A stretch of 43,539 bases of DNA from Actinomycetes bacterium (GTDB lineage Bacteria; Actinomycetota; Acidimicrobiia; Acidimicrobiales; Ilumatobacteraceae). Both the position numbers and the translations under genes were made by a program. The number at the start of each line of letters is the position of its first letter. Positions within the stretch are counted from its first letter, which is position 1. The stretch covers positions 1 through 43,539 of the forward strand of contig JANYDH010000175.1 of the NCBI GenBank assembly GCA_025359865.1. The letters are read 5' to 3'. A model generated the notes under the pieces. It worked only from the letters and a program-made list of their open reading frames with translations, made no database searches and had not been told where the DNA came from. Of this stretch, positions 1 to 7,559 are shown one piece after another.

Positions 1-188
1 TGCTGTAACCAGAGCGGCATCGACAGCGATCCGTCTACGGCCCATTCGCCGGTGTCGGCCAAGCGGGCGACATCAAGCGCGAAGCGGGCATGGCGGCGTT
101 CGAGATCCGCGGCGACACCGGCAAGATCATCGAGGCAGACGAGCTGGCAGACGGGCTGTTCGGTGAGTTGGTCTGCACCCGTTCCCAT
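1..188 (-). CDS. DUF222/13E12-type HNH endonuclease, N-terminal part only
   Basis: Reverse-strand reading from ATG at 188 stays open to the window edge, giving 62 residues. The protein has an acidic start, then a helix with LERRHARFALDVARLADTGE, then a W-x-x-D-G-x-x-S-M-x-x-W-L pattern. That pattern is typical of the N-terminal DUF222 region of actinobacterial 13E12-repeat HNH nucleases. The HNH domain itself would lie outside the window. Family members are numerous, often mobile-like, and of uncertain physiological role; they are presumed DNA endonucleases. An SOS-box-like palindrome lies 8 bp upstream of the ATG, so damage-inducible expression is likely. The family call rests on a short stretch, but the WAVDGSLSMPLWL segment is distinctive. 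Confidence 0.72.
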   Translation of the reverse strand, partial: MGTGADQLTEQPVCQLVCLDDLAGVAADLERRHARFALDVARLADTGEWAVDGSLSMPLWLQ

Positions 189-195
189 GTTCTAA

Positions 196-211
196 TCGTA
201 CACGTGTTCGA
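196..211. promoter_or_regulatory. LexA (SOS) box
   Basis: TCGTACACGTGTTCGA matches the actinobacterial SOS box TCGAAC-N4-GTTCGA at 11 of 12 defined positions; only the fourth base differs. It lies 7 bp upstream of the DUF222/HNH start at 188, on the other side from the exonuclease gene at 392. Some 13E12-family genes in mycobacteria are known LexA targets, which fits. It could also influence the divergent exonuclease. Confidence 0.6.
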
Positions 212-391
212 TTACGGTCGTCTCGCGCAAACACGGTGCCCGCATAGATTCCAGCGATACCCAACCAGACAAACATCACTACCAACGATCGATGATCGAG
301 TTCGCCGAAGAAGTCGCGCAGACAACCGCTAAGGCCGCCGAAACGATTGCGGTGTGGTGGGCGAGAATCAACCTGTGACAAGGTATTCCTC

Positions 392-1339
392 ATGAACGTG
401 CACCTCATCGACGGCACCTACGAGCTGTTCCGGCAGCACTTCGGGATGGCGACACGCCACGGCGACCCATCGCCGTACGCGGCAACTGCCGGAGTGGTTG
501 CATCCACGTTGCAGCTCGTCGCAGGTGGGGCGACCCATGTCGGCGTCGCGTCCGATCACGTGATCGAGAGTTTCCGTAACGATCTGTGGCCCGGTTACAA
601 GACCAGCGAGGGGATGCTTCCCGAGTTGCTGAACCAGATTCCCGTGATGGAAGAGGCGCTATACGCTGCCGGCTTCACGGTGTGGCCGATGATCGAGTTC
701 GAGGCCGACGATGCGCTCGGTGCAGCGGCGGCAGTGGCCGATGCCGACCCACGCGTCGAACGCGTCCTCATCGTCACCCCCGACAAGGACCTCGGCCAAT
801 GTGTACGCGACACCCGGGTGGTGCAGTACGACCGGCGTAAGGACGAGATCATCGATCGCGACGGTGTCATTGCCAAGTTTGGTGTGCCGCCGGAATCGAT
901 CGCCGACTACCTGGCCCTCGTCGGGGACACGGCCGATGGATTCCCCGGGCTGTCCGGGTGGGGGGCCAAGAGCGCGGCCACGGTGTTGGCTGCGTTTGGA
1001 TCCATCGACAAGATCCCCGACGACGTTGCCGAGTGGAACCTTCCCAGCCTGCGCGGGGCTGCGAAACTGGCAGGAACCCTTGCCGGTCAACGCGATCTGG
1101 CGTTGCTGTTTCGCCGGATCGCCACGGTGGTCACGACGGCCGCCAGCTCTGGTGGTCCGCTTGTCGGGAACGTGGATCAGTGGGAATGGCGCGGTCCCCG
1201 CCCCGAGTTTGCCGAGATGGCCGAACGGCTCGGCGCGCCAGCACTGGTGCAGCGCGCAGAGCGGCTGGCCGCAACGGCGTTGAAGCCCGGCCCGCTGCCG
1301 AGTGAGGTGACGGCCAGGCGGCCTGCGGCGCTCGAGTGA
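392..1339 (+). CDS. 5'-3' exonuclease (PolA N-domain type)
   Basis: A 315-residue protein of the FEN-like 5'-3' exonuclease family, which removes flaps and RNA primers during replication and repair. Visible signatures are an N-terminal HLIDGTYELFRQHF strand-helix, the acidic cluster FEADDALGAAA, TPDKDLGQCV, and the helix-3-turn-helix DNA-binding segment VGDTADGFPGLSGWGAKSA. It has no polymerase domain, so it is the free-standing actinobacterial type and not PolA. I chose ATG 392 because homology begins there; an upstream in-frame start at 347 would add 15 unsupported residues. It stands alone, divergent from the HNH gene. Confidence 0.9.
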   Translation: MNVHLIDGTYELFRQHFGMATRHGDPSPYAATAGVVASTLQLVAGGATHVGVASDHVIESFRNDLWPGYKTSEGMLPELLNQIPVMEEALYAAGFTVWPMIEFEADDALGAAAAVADADPRVERVLIVTPDKDLGQCVRDTRVVQYDRRKDEIIDRDGVIAKFGVPPESIADYLALVGDTADGFPGLSGWGAKSAATVLAAFGSIDKIPDDVAEWNLPSLRGAAKLAGTLAGQRDLALLFRRIATVVTTAASSGGPLVGNVDQWEWRGPRPEFAEMAERLGAPALVQRAERLAATALKPGPLPSEVTARRPAALE

Positions 1340-1559
1340 TGCCGTTGAAGGCTGCTACCTTCCGGTCCTGACCTGATTCCCGGTTACCCGTCGCACAGAA
1401 CCCGACCGTCACCTCACCCGGCAGCAGCCGGGCTTGTTCGACACGTTACCGGCCACTGACGTTCGAACAGCCCCGGCGCGCTGCGGACCGGGCCTGCACT
1501 CGTCATCGAGGAGGACTCGCCGCACCACGTGCTCCGAACGGTAGCCTGCGTCCACTCCT

Positions 1560-1644
1560 GGAGGGGTGCGAGAGCGGCCGAATCGGCACGCTTGGAAAGC
1601 GTGTGAGGGGCAACCCTCCGTGGGTTCGAATCCCACCCCCTCCG
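1560..1644 (+). tRNA. tRNA-Ser(GGA)
   Basis: Class II tRNA. The acceptor stem GGAGGGG (1560-1566) pairs with CCCCTCC (1637-1643), with discriminator G1644. The anticodon loop TTGGAAA (1592-1598) carries GGA at 1594-1596. A long variable arm (GAGGGGCAACCCTC) precedes the T arm with TTCGAAT. The 3' CCA is not encoded. It reads UCC/UCU codons. Confidence 0.96.
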
Positions 1645-1693
1645 CTCGGCACCGCAGGCCTGTTCGCCCGCACCTGTGCTGTACTGATCCACC

Positions 1694-2206
1694 ATGACTG
1701 CTGACCCGTTCGAGAGCATCTCCGACGTCGGGGCCATGCGCATCGCGTTGGATGAAGCTCGCGCCGCCGAAGCCCATCATGACGTTCCGGTGGGTGCATC
1801 AGTGGTGCGTGGCGGAGTGGTCATTGCTCATCGTCACAACGAGCGTGAGCTCACCGGTGACCCGACTGCACATGCCGAGGTACTTGCGGTGCGAGACGCG
1901 GCAGCAGTCGTCGGACAGTGGCGGCTTGATGACTGTACGTTGTTCGTCACGCTCGAGCCGTGCGCGATGTGCGCCGGTGCCATTGTCAACGCCCGTGTGG
2001 CGAGGGTCGTGTACGGCGCCACCGACCCCAAGGCTGGCGCAGTCCGCAGCCTGTACGGATTAGCCGATGACCCGCGGTTCAACCACCGGGCAGTTGTGGA
2101 GGGTGGCCTGCTGGCCGATGAATCGGCCGCGATGCTGCGAGCATTCTTCGCAGCCCGTCGCCGTGGGGGGTCAACCCTTGCGGATTCCGCCGATCAGCCT
2201 GCGTAG
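1694..2206 (+). CDS. tadA: tRNA adenosine(34) deaminase / nucleoside deaminase
   Basis: A 170-residue zinc deaminase that most likely converts adenosine 34 of tRNA-Arg(ACG) to inosine. The zinc and catalytic motif H-A-E is in TAHAEVLAVRDA and the two cysteine ligands are in PCAMCAGAIV. Next come the VVYGATDPKAGAV strand and a FFAARR tail typical of TadA. Length and motif spacing match bacterial TadA. The 3' end overlaps by 36 bp with the convergent DUF4388-type gene. The alternative is a generic guanine/cytosine deaminase, but the PCAMC plus ARVVYGA combination favours TadA. Confidence 0.88.
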   Translation: MTADPFESISDVGAMRIALDEARAAEAHHDVPVGASVVRGGVVIAHRHNERELTGDPTAHAEVLAVRDAAAVVGQWRLDDCTLFVTLEPCAMCAGAIVNARVARVVYGATDPKAGAVRSLYGLADDPRFNHRAVVEGGLLADESAAMLRAFFAARRRGGSTLADSADQPA

Positions 2207-3184
2207 CCCTACTCCGCTTGGGCTGTCGCCAGCCGACGTCGAGGAAGCGACGTGGTTGGCGCTATCTGCTACCAGCGGTTCGAGCAGAGCGATGGCGCCC
2301 GTCGTCTTGAGGGAGTGACGCTCGGGCAAGGACGGATTCTGCACGGCTTTCGTGGTGTTCGATGCACTCTCGGCGGCGTAGAGGGCACTCATCGAGAAGC
2401 TGGCAGCGATCAACGGCCGGGTAGCGGCCTCGATTTCGGCGAGTGCCAGGCGGACAGCCGACTTGACCTCGTCGGACACGTCGTCGTCATCGTTGTCATC
2501 GTCGTCGTTGTCGGGCAGCCAGGTGATCCGTTTCCCAGGTATGTCCTCGAGCGCGTCGTACAGGTCGACGTCGCTCGCCTGCACTTCGGCGGCTGTGACT
2601 TCGGCGGCTGTGACTTCGGCGGCTGTGATTTCGGCGGCTGTGATTTCAGCGGCTGTGATTTCGGCGGCTGTGATTGCGGCGGGTTCGACTTCGACAGCTC
2701 GGGCATCGGTCCACCAATGGTGTAGTCCGCTTGGATGGAACCGGTAACTGGTCACGGTGATGTGGTCGACGATCAGGTCGGCGATCTCACTCACTGCCTG
2801 TTCCGCATGGAGATCGATCGACAGTTCGATTGCATCGCGGTCGAGACCTGGCACGCGGTCGAACAGGCGGCCGAGATGACGGATGCCTGCCACACCGACC
2901 ACGCCGCGCTCCAATTCGTCTGGTGTGATCAACTGTTGCGTGAGTAGCCGTTGCTCGACCGAGGGATCGGTTTCGCGTTCTACCAGGTGAATCCTGCCGG
3001 ACGTCACGTACACGCGGACGTGTGGGCTGAGGTGCAACGTCACCTCGCCGGTGAACCGTCGTTCGCGCACCGCATCGAGCACCGCCCACACGGGGCGCGG
3101 CCCAGGCTGGTCGAGTAGCAGCAATCGACAGGGCGAGCCGGTGGTCGAACACTGCGCGGATGTTTCGCTCATCACCGTGGTCAT
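2171..3184 (-). CDS. DUF4388-type protein with AAE(I/V)T repeats and acidic linker
   Basis: A protein of about 337 residues. The first 130 residues resemble the DUF4388/PATAN domain, which is found in signalling and gliding-type proteins: a small beta region (FTGEVTLHLSPHVRVYVTSGRIHLV), then helices ending in YRFHPSGLHHWW. A linker follows, made of six to seven AAEIT/AAEVT pentads, then an extremely acidic stretch of Asp and Asn (DNDDDDNDDDD), then an unassigned C-terminal region rich in Ala and Ser. Starts at 3226, 3184 and 3172 are all possible, and the domain does not decide between them. Its C-terminus overlaps the tadA 3' end. The biochemical role is unknown. Confidence 0.72.
   Translation of the reverse strand: MTTVMSETSAQCSTTGSPCRLLLLDQPGPRPVWAVLDAVRERRFTGEVTLHLSPHVRVYVTSGRIHLVERETDPSVEQRLLTQQLITPDELERGVVGVAGIRHLGRLFDRVPGLDRDAIELSIDLHAEQAVSEIADLIVDHITVTSYRFHPSGLHHWWTDARAVEVEPAAITAAEITAAEITAAEITAAEVTAAEVTAAEVQASDVDLYDALEDIPGKRITWLPDNDDDDNDDDDVSDEVKSAVRLALAEIEAATRPLIAASFSMSALYAAESASNTTKAVQNPSLPERHSLKTTGAIALLEPLVADSANHVASSTSAGDSPSGVGLRRLIGGIRKG
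2583..2687. repeat. 15-bp in-frame minisatellite
   Basis: Six near-perfect copies of acttcggcggctgtg, with a/t variants at position 2, plus one degenerate seventh copy. On the minus strand they encode the AAEIT/AAEVT pentads of the DUF4388-type protein. Because the unit is a multiple of three, copy-number change alters linker length without a frameshift. Confidence 0.93.
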
Positions 3185-3255
3185 CGTCCGATCAACGCAC
3201 CACCTTGATCGAATATTCGGGCGCATGCGCCGTTCGGCCGCTAACGTGGCGAACC

Positions 3256-3346
3256 GGAAGGGTGCCAGAGTGGACGAATGGGACAGTCTCGAAAACTGTT
3301 GAGGTCTTCTGGGCCTCCGTGGGTTCGAATCCCACCCCTTCCGCCA
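3256..3346 (+). tRNA. tRNA-Ser(CGA)
   Basis: Class II tRNA with acceptor GGAAGGG (3256-3262) pairing CCCTTCC (3336-3342) and discriminator G3343. CCA follows at 3344-3346, so the 3' end appears encoded, unlike the tRNA-Ser at 1560. The anticodon loop CTCGAAA (3288-3294) has CGA at 3290-3292. A long variable arm and a TTCGAAT T-loop are present. It reads UCG. Confidence 0.95.
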
Positions 3347-3380
3347 AAACGGTTGCGGTCCCGGTCTTCGGACAGTTCCT

Positions 3381-3411
3381 GACAGGCCTAGCCATCGCGG
3401 CTAGGCCTGTC
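3381..3411 (+). terminator. terminator hairpin after tRNA-Ser
   Basis: Perfect 13-bp stem gacaggcctagcc / ggctaggcctgtc with a 5-nt loop, 35 bp after the tRNA, followed by a short T-containing stretch (gccgtttctg). It separates the tRNA from the universal stress gene. Confidence 0.75.
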
Positions 3412-3483
3412 GCCGTTTCTGTCGTCAGCGGGCGGGGACTTCTGGCCCTGGCGCCTAGCGCGGCATTGGAGCATCCTTGAAGT

Positions 3484-3933
3484 ATGACGAAGATCGTGGT
3501 TGGTGTGGACGGCTCGGCCGTCGGAAATGAAGCGCTGGCATGGGCATACGCCGAAGCCGTGATCCGTGGTGCCGAGCTGCACCTGGTGCACTGTTGGGAC
3601 TACCCGTACTACGGCACGATGGACATGGTCGGCCTCGACGAAAAGATCCGCGAGACCAGTCGGGTTGCCGCGCAACAGTTGCTCGACGAGCTGATCACCC
3701 AACTGCACGCGCAGCATTCTGATGGCGCGGTGGTGGTGACCGCAGAGAGCGTGCAGGGTGGCGCAGCATGGTCGCTCGTCAAGGCTGCCAAAGGTGCCGA
3801 CCTATTGGTTGTCGGTTCACGCGGTCGAGGTGGGTTCGCCGGGTTGCTCCTCGGATCCGTCAGCCAGACCGTGGTTTCGCACTCGGAGATCCCGGTGGTG
3901 GTGGTGCACCATCAGCACGCTGCGGCTGATTGA
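3484..3933 (+). CDS. Universal stress protein (UspA family)
   Basis: A 149-residue single-domain Usp fold. The N-terminal IVVGVDGSAVGNEALAWA is the nucleotide-base strand. The C-terminal VVGSRGRGGFAGLLLGSVSQ carries the G-x2-G-x9-G-S ATP-binding loop, so this is the ATP-binding subclass. It is a cytosolic stress or dormancy-type protein whose partners cannot be told from sequence. It ends 3 bp from the convergent peptidase gene, with no room for a separate terminator. Confidence 0.93.
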   Translation: MTKIVVGVDGSAVGNEALAWAYAEAVIRGAELHLVHCWDYPYYGTMDMVGLDEKIRETSRVAAQQLLDELITQLHAQHSDGAVVVTAESVQGGAAWSLVKAAKGADLLVVGSRGRGGFAGLLLGSVSQTVVSHSEIPVVVVHHQHAAAD

Positions 3934-3936
3934 CCG

Positions 3937-5493
3937 TCACTCGCAGCGAGTGCCGCTCGCCGGCACTTTGAGGTCGACGAGGTAGCCGTCGATCGTGTCA
4001 TACGAGCATTGGTTGACTCCGTAGCCGGTGTGCTGATCGGCAACCACCACGAGCAGCACGCCGCCTTCCAGCGTCTTGGCCATGTTCTCCGTACTCGACA
4101 ACGGTGTCGCTGGATCACCTGTTGTACCGACCACCAGTATCGGCCCCGCGCCTGCACCGGTGATGTCCACGCGAGGATCTTCTGCCGGAGGGTAGAACGT
4201 ACAGAAGTAGGCCCCAGTCGTGCCTGGCGCGAATCGCGGGGCCACCTTGTGATACTGCGGCGCGGTGGCGTCGTCTTCGGCAACCGTGGGGCGTGCAGGG
4301 TCATCCATGCAACTGATGGTCTGGAACGCCTCGAGTGAGTTGTCGTACGTACCGTCGAACTGGCGTTGGTAGTACTTGTCGTACAGTGCCAACAAGCCAG
4401 ATCCGTTGCCGTTCTGGGCGTCCGTGAGCGCCTGCGCGAGTTCGGGCCACGAACTGTCGCTGTACATCGCCTCGGCCACGCCCGCGAGCGCCAACCCGCG
4501 GTTGACGAGAGGTCGGTCGGGGTCGCTCGGCACCGGCTTGTCGTCGAGCGAAAGCATCAGGGCATCGAACGCTGCTTCGGCTTTGCCGTCGTTGTAGAAC
4601 ACGCAGGTCTTGTCGGCGCTGCATTGGGCGAGGAAGGTGTTGAGCGAGTTCTCGAAACCTGCTGTCTGCTGGAGGCCGCTCTGCAGGAAGTCCGCTGTGG
4701 GGTCGGAAGCACCATCGAGCACGGCGGCGCGGACCGTATGGGGAAATAGTGTGGTCCACGTGGCGCCTAGTTCGCTGCCGTAGCTGAACCCGAAGTAGGA
4801 GATCTTCGGCTCGCCGAGAGCGCTACGGATCGAATCCATGTCGCGAGCAGAGTTGTTGGTGCCGATGTATTGGATGATCTTGGCGTTCTTTTCGGCGCAC
4901 AGCGTCTCGAACTCTTTCGCCAGATCGATGATCTGCTGGCGCTCCTCGGGCGTGTCGGGGGTGATGTCGGTACTCGCAAAATACTTGTCGTAGTCGTCGA
5001 TGCAATTGATCGCTGGCGTCGTCAGCCCCGTTCCGCGAGGATCCCACGCGACGATGTCGAAATGGTCGAGCAGAGTCTGGCTGTAGATCTGGTCGGCGTA
5101 GATCGCGAAGTCACTGCCGCCGAATCCTGGTCCACCCGGGTTGACCAGCAGGGTCCCGATCCTTTTGGCCGGGTCGGCTGCCTTGTGTCTGGTGACGTAC
5201 AGGTCGAACGTACCCTTCGATTCATCGTTGTAGTCGATCCACACCGGCAGATGGCCGATCTGCACCGTTTGGTCCGATGGGTTGTCGCCGAACGGCTGCC
5301 ATTCGAACGCCAGCTGAGTCGGGTCGGTAGTGCCTGAGGTGTCGGTAGTGCCTGAGGTGTCAGGAACCACGCTGGAGTTGGCCGTAGCGGCAGTCGAACT
5401 GTTGCTCTGTGTGACCGTAGGCGTGAAGTTGTCGCTACATGCCAGCGCAAGAAGAGCGAGAGGAAGAAGTGTTGCCGCCAGTTTCGTGCGCAT
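3937..5493 (-). CDS. Secreted lipoprotein alpha/beta hydrolase, S33 tripeptidyl-aminopeptidase type
   Basis: A 518-residue protein with a lipoprotein signal peptide (lipobox LALAC, Cys19) and a Ser/Thr-rich linker to about residue 60. An alpha/beta hydrolase fold of the SlpD/SlpE/TAP-like type follows. The oxyanion segment NPGGPG is at about 118-123. The nucleophile elbow GFSYGS places Ser237. The acid lies in LVVGTTGDPATPL and the histidine in VVADQHTGYG, in the TAP-like C-terminal domain. It probably trims short peptides from the N-terminus outside the membrane. Conserved cysteines suggest disulphides. An 18-bp duplication encodes the DTSGTT linker repeat. Confidence 0.87.
   Translation of the reverse strand: MRTKLAATLLPLALLALACSDNFTPTVTQSNSSTAATANSSVVPDTSGTTDTSGTTDPTQLAFEWQPFGDNPSDQTVQIGHLPVWIDYNDESKGTFDLYVTRHKAADPAKRIGTLLVNPGGPGFGGSDFAIYADQIYSQTLLDHFDIVAWDPRGTGLTTPAINCIDDYDKYFASTDITPDTPEERQQIIDLAKEFETLCAEKNAKIIQYIGTNNSARDMDSIRSALGEPKISYFGFSYGSELGATWTTLFPHTVRAAVLDGASDPTADFLQSGLQQTAGFENSLNTFLAQCSADKTCVFYNDGKAEAAFDALMLSLDDKPVPSDPDRPLVNRGLALAGVAEAMYSDSSWPELAQALTDAQNGNGSGLLALYDKYYQRQFDGTYDNSLEAFQTISCMDDPARPTVAEDDATAPQYHKVAPRFAPGTTGAYFCTFYPPAEDPRVDITGAGAGPILVVGTTGDPATPLSSTENMAKTLEGGVLLVVVADQHTGYGVNQCSYDTIDGYLVDLKVPASGTRCE
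5323..5358. repeat. 18-bp direct tandem repeat (2 copies)
   Basis: gtcggtagtgcctgaggt occurs twice in perfect tandem. It encodes the DTSGTT duplication in the surface linker of the lipoprotein peptidase, just after the lipidation site. Confidence 0.9.
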
Positions 5494-5592
5494 TCACCGA
5501 AGTGTACGACGCCGTCCGGCTCCGGTTCGGTCGCCCTGGACACCATTGGTGCCGGGCGGCATGTTGCAGGCGCTCACCCGTATCCTCGGCTG

Positions 5593-7455
5593 ATGCGAAT
5601 GGGACCTCACATGCTGATGCCGGGCGATGCGTCGGCGGTCAAGGGCAGAAAGTTGGAAGGCGCTTCGCTGCGTCGGGCCTGGCATTTTGCGAAGCCGTAC
5701 CGCGGCACCATCGTGTGGTTCCTGGTGGCGATCCTGCTGTCCGCGTTGGTCGGGCTCATCCCCCCGTTCGCCTTCCGGTCGATCCTCGATCGGGCCATCC
5801 CTCAGAAAGATCGCACGCTCATCACTGTGCTCGCCGTACTGGTCGTTGGCGCTGCGCTCGCTGATGCAGCGTTCGCCATCGTCCAACGGTGGTGCAGCGC
5901 GCGGATTGGTGAGGGATTGATCTACGACCTCCGCGTGGCGCTCTTTGCCAAGGTCCAGCGGATGCCGGTGGCGTTCTTCACCCGTACTCAGACGGGTGCC
6001 CTGATCAGCCGGTTGAACAACGATGTTGTGGGTGCTCAGACGGCTGTGACCAGCACATTGGGCAGCGTCGTCAGCAATGTCATCGTGCTCGTCACCACCA
6101 TCACCGCCATGGCATTACTCGAGTGGCGGCTCACGTTGGTGTCGCTCATCGTGTTGCCGATCTTCGTCATCCCGGCCAAACGAGTAGGAGGCAGGTTGCA
6201 GACCATTGCGCGCGAGCAGATGGGCGTGAACGCCGAAATGAACAGCCAGATGACCGAACGGTTCAACGTGTCGGGTGCCCAACTCGTCAAGTTGTTCGGT
6301 CGCTCACACGATGAGGTCACGCTGTTCGACAAGCGTGCCCGCCGCGTGCGTGACATCGGCATCACGTCGGCGATGTACGGCAGAGTGTTCTTCGTTGCGC
6401 TCGGCCTGGTCGGTGCGCTCGGGGCTGCGGCGGTCTACGGCATCGGCGCCCATTTCGTGGTCGACGGCGCGCTCACCGCCGGTACCCTCGTCACGCTCGC
6501 CGCACTCGTCACCCGCGTGTATCAACCGCTTACGGGGCTCACGAATGCCCGTGTCGACCTGATGACCGCGATGGTCAGCTTCGAGCGGGTGTTCGAGGTA
6601 CTCGATGCTCCTGAGGCAATCACCGATCGTCCGGGCGCGGTCGATTTGATCAATCCCACCGGGCGGATCGAATTCCAACACGTCCGGTTCCGGTACCCGG
6701 CTGCCGCAACGGTCACTGTGGCATCACTTGAAGCACCAGGCGCGCTCGGCGGGGCGGATCCCGATGTCGACGTGCTCGTCGACGTCTCGCTGATGATCGA
6801 ACCGGGAGAAACCGTCGCCCTGGTCGGATCGTCCGGATCTGGCAAGACCAGCCTCGCCTCACTGCTGCCACGGATGTATGACGTGAGCGACGGTGCGGTG
6901 CGTATCGACGGGCGCGACGTACGCGACCTTACCCAGGAGTCACTGAGGGCTGCGATCGGTGTGGTCAGCCAAGACCCACATCTGTTCCATGACAGCATCG
7001 GCGCCAACCTGCGGTACGCGAAGCCCGATGCCACCGATGCGGAATTGAATGAAGCCTGCCGCGGTGCGCGCATCTTCGACATGATCTCCGGCCTGCCCGA
7101 TCGGTACGACACCATCGTCGGAGAGCGCGGGTACCGACTGAGCGGTGGCGAGAAACAACGCTTGGCCATTGCCCGACTGTTACTGAAGAATCCGACGATC
7201 ATGATCCTCGACGAGGCGACCAGCCATCTCGACAACGAAAATGAGGCGTTCGTGCAGGCCGCGTTGGAGCATGCTCTCGAGGGTCGCACAGCGCTCATCA
7301 TCGCTCATCGACTGTCCACCATCCGTGACGCCGACCGGATCATCGTGCTGAACGACGGCCTGATCGCCGAAGAGGGAACGCACGAGCAGTTGATGGCCGC
7401 CGACGGGCTGTACGCAGCACAGGTTCGCGCCGGGGAAACGGTTTCACCAGGCTGA
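5593..7455 (+). CDS. ABC exporter, fused permease and ATPase
   Basis: A 620-residue half-transporter of the MsbA/LmrA/MdlB type; it should act as a dimer exporting lipids, drugs or peptides. Residues 20-330 form a six-helix exporter domain (IVWFLVAILLSALVGLIPP and others). The ATPase has Walker A GSSGSGKT at 412-419, signature LSGGEKQR at 516-523, Walker B IMILDE at 536-541 and the H-loop in IIAHRLSTI. An unusual insert of about 25 residues rich in Gly, Asp and Pro lies between the A-loop strand (FRYPAA) and the strand before Walker A. The substrate is unknown. Two further in-frame ATGs (MRMGPHMLM) make the start uncertain by up to 8 residues. Confidence 0.93.
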   Translation: MRMGPHMLMPGDASAVKGRKLEGASLRRAWHFAKPYRGTIVWFLVAILLSALVGLIPPFAFRSILDRAIPQKDRTLITVLAVLVVGAALADAAFAIVQRWCSARIGEGLIYDLRVALFAKVQRMPVAFFTRTQTGALISRLNNDVVGAQTAVTSTLGSVVSNVIVLVTTITAMALLEWRLTLVSLIVLPIFVIPAKRVGGRLQTIAREQMGVNAEMNSQMTERFNVSGAQLVKLFGRSHDEVTLFDKRARRVRDIGITSAMYGRVFFVALGLVGALGAAAVYGIGAHFVVDGALTAGTLVTLAALVTRVYQPLTGLTNARVDLMTAMVSFERVFEVLDAPEAITDRPGAVDLINPTGRIEFQHVRFRYPAAATVTVASLEAPGALGGADPDVDVLVDVSLMIEPGETVALVGSSGSGKTSLASLLPRMYDVSDGAVRIDGRDVRDLTQESLRAAIGVVSQDPHLFHDSIGANLRYAKPDATDAELNEACRGARIFDMISGLPDRYDTIVGERGYRLSGGEKQRLAIARLLLKNPTIMILDEATSHLDNENEAFVQAALEHALEGRTALIIAHRLSTIRDADRIIVLNDGLIAEEGTHEQLMAADGLYAAQVRAGETVSPG

Positions 7456-7559
7456 TCGAGCCCCACACTCCTGCGAGCGTGGACCGGGAACTCCGCACGT
7501 TCGAGTAATCCCACCGATGACCATGGTCATTCGTCCGAGTGCGGGCACAATCGTGGACG

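Noticed and set aside
127-417. Minus-strand 96-codon frame beside the window start
   Set aside because: It spans the SOS box and the divergent spacer and overlaps the exonuclease start. The DUF222-like frame starting at 188 explains the strand better.
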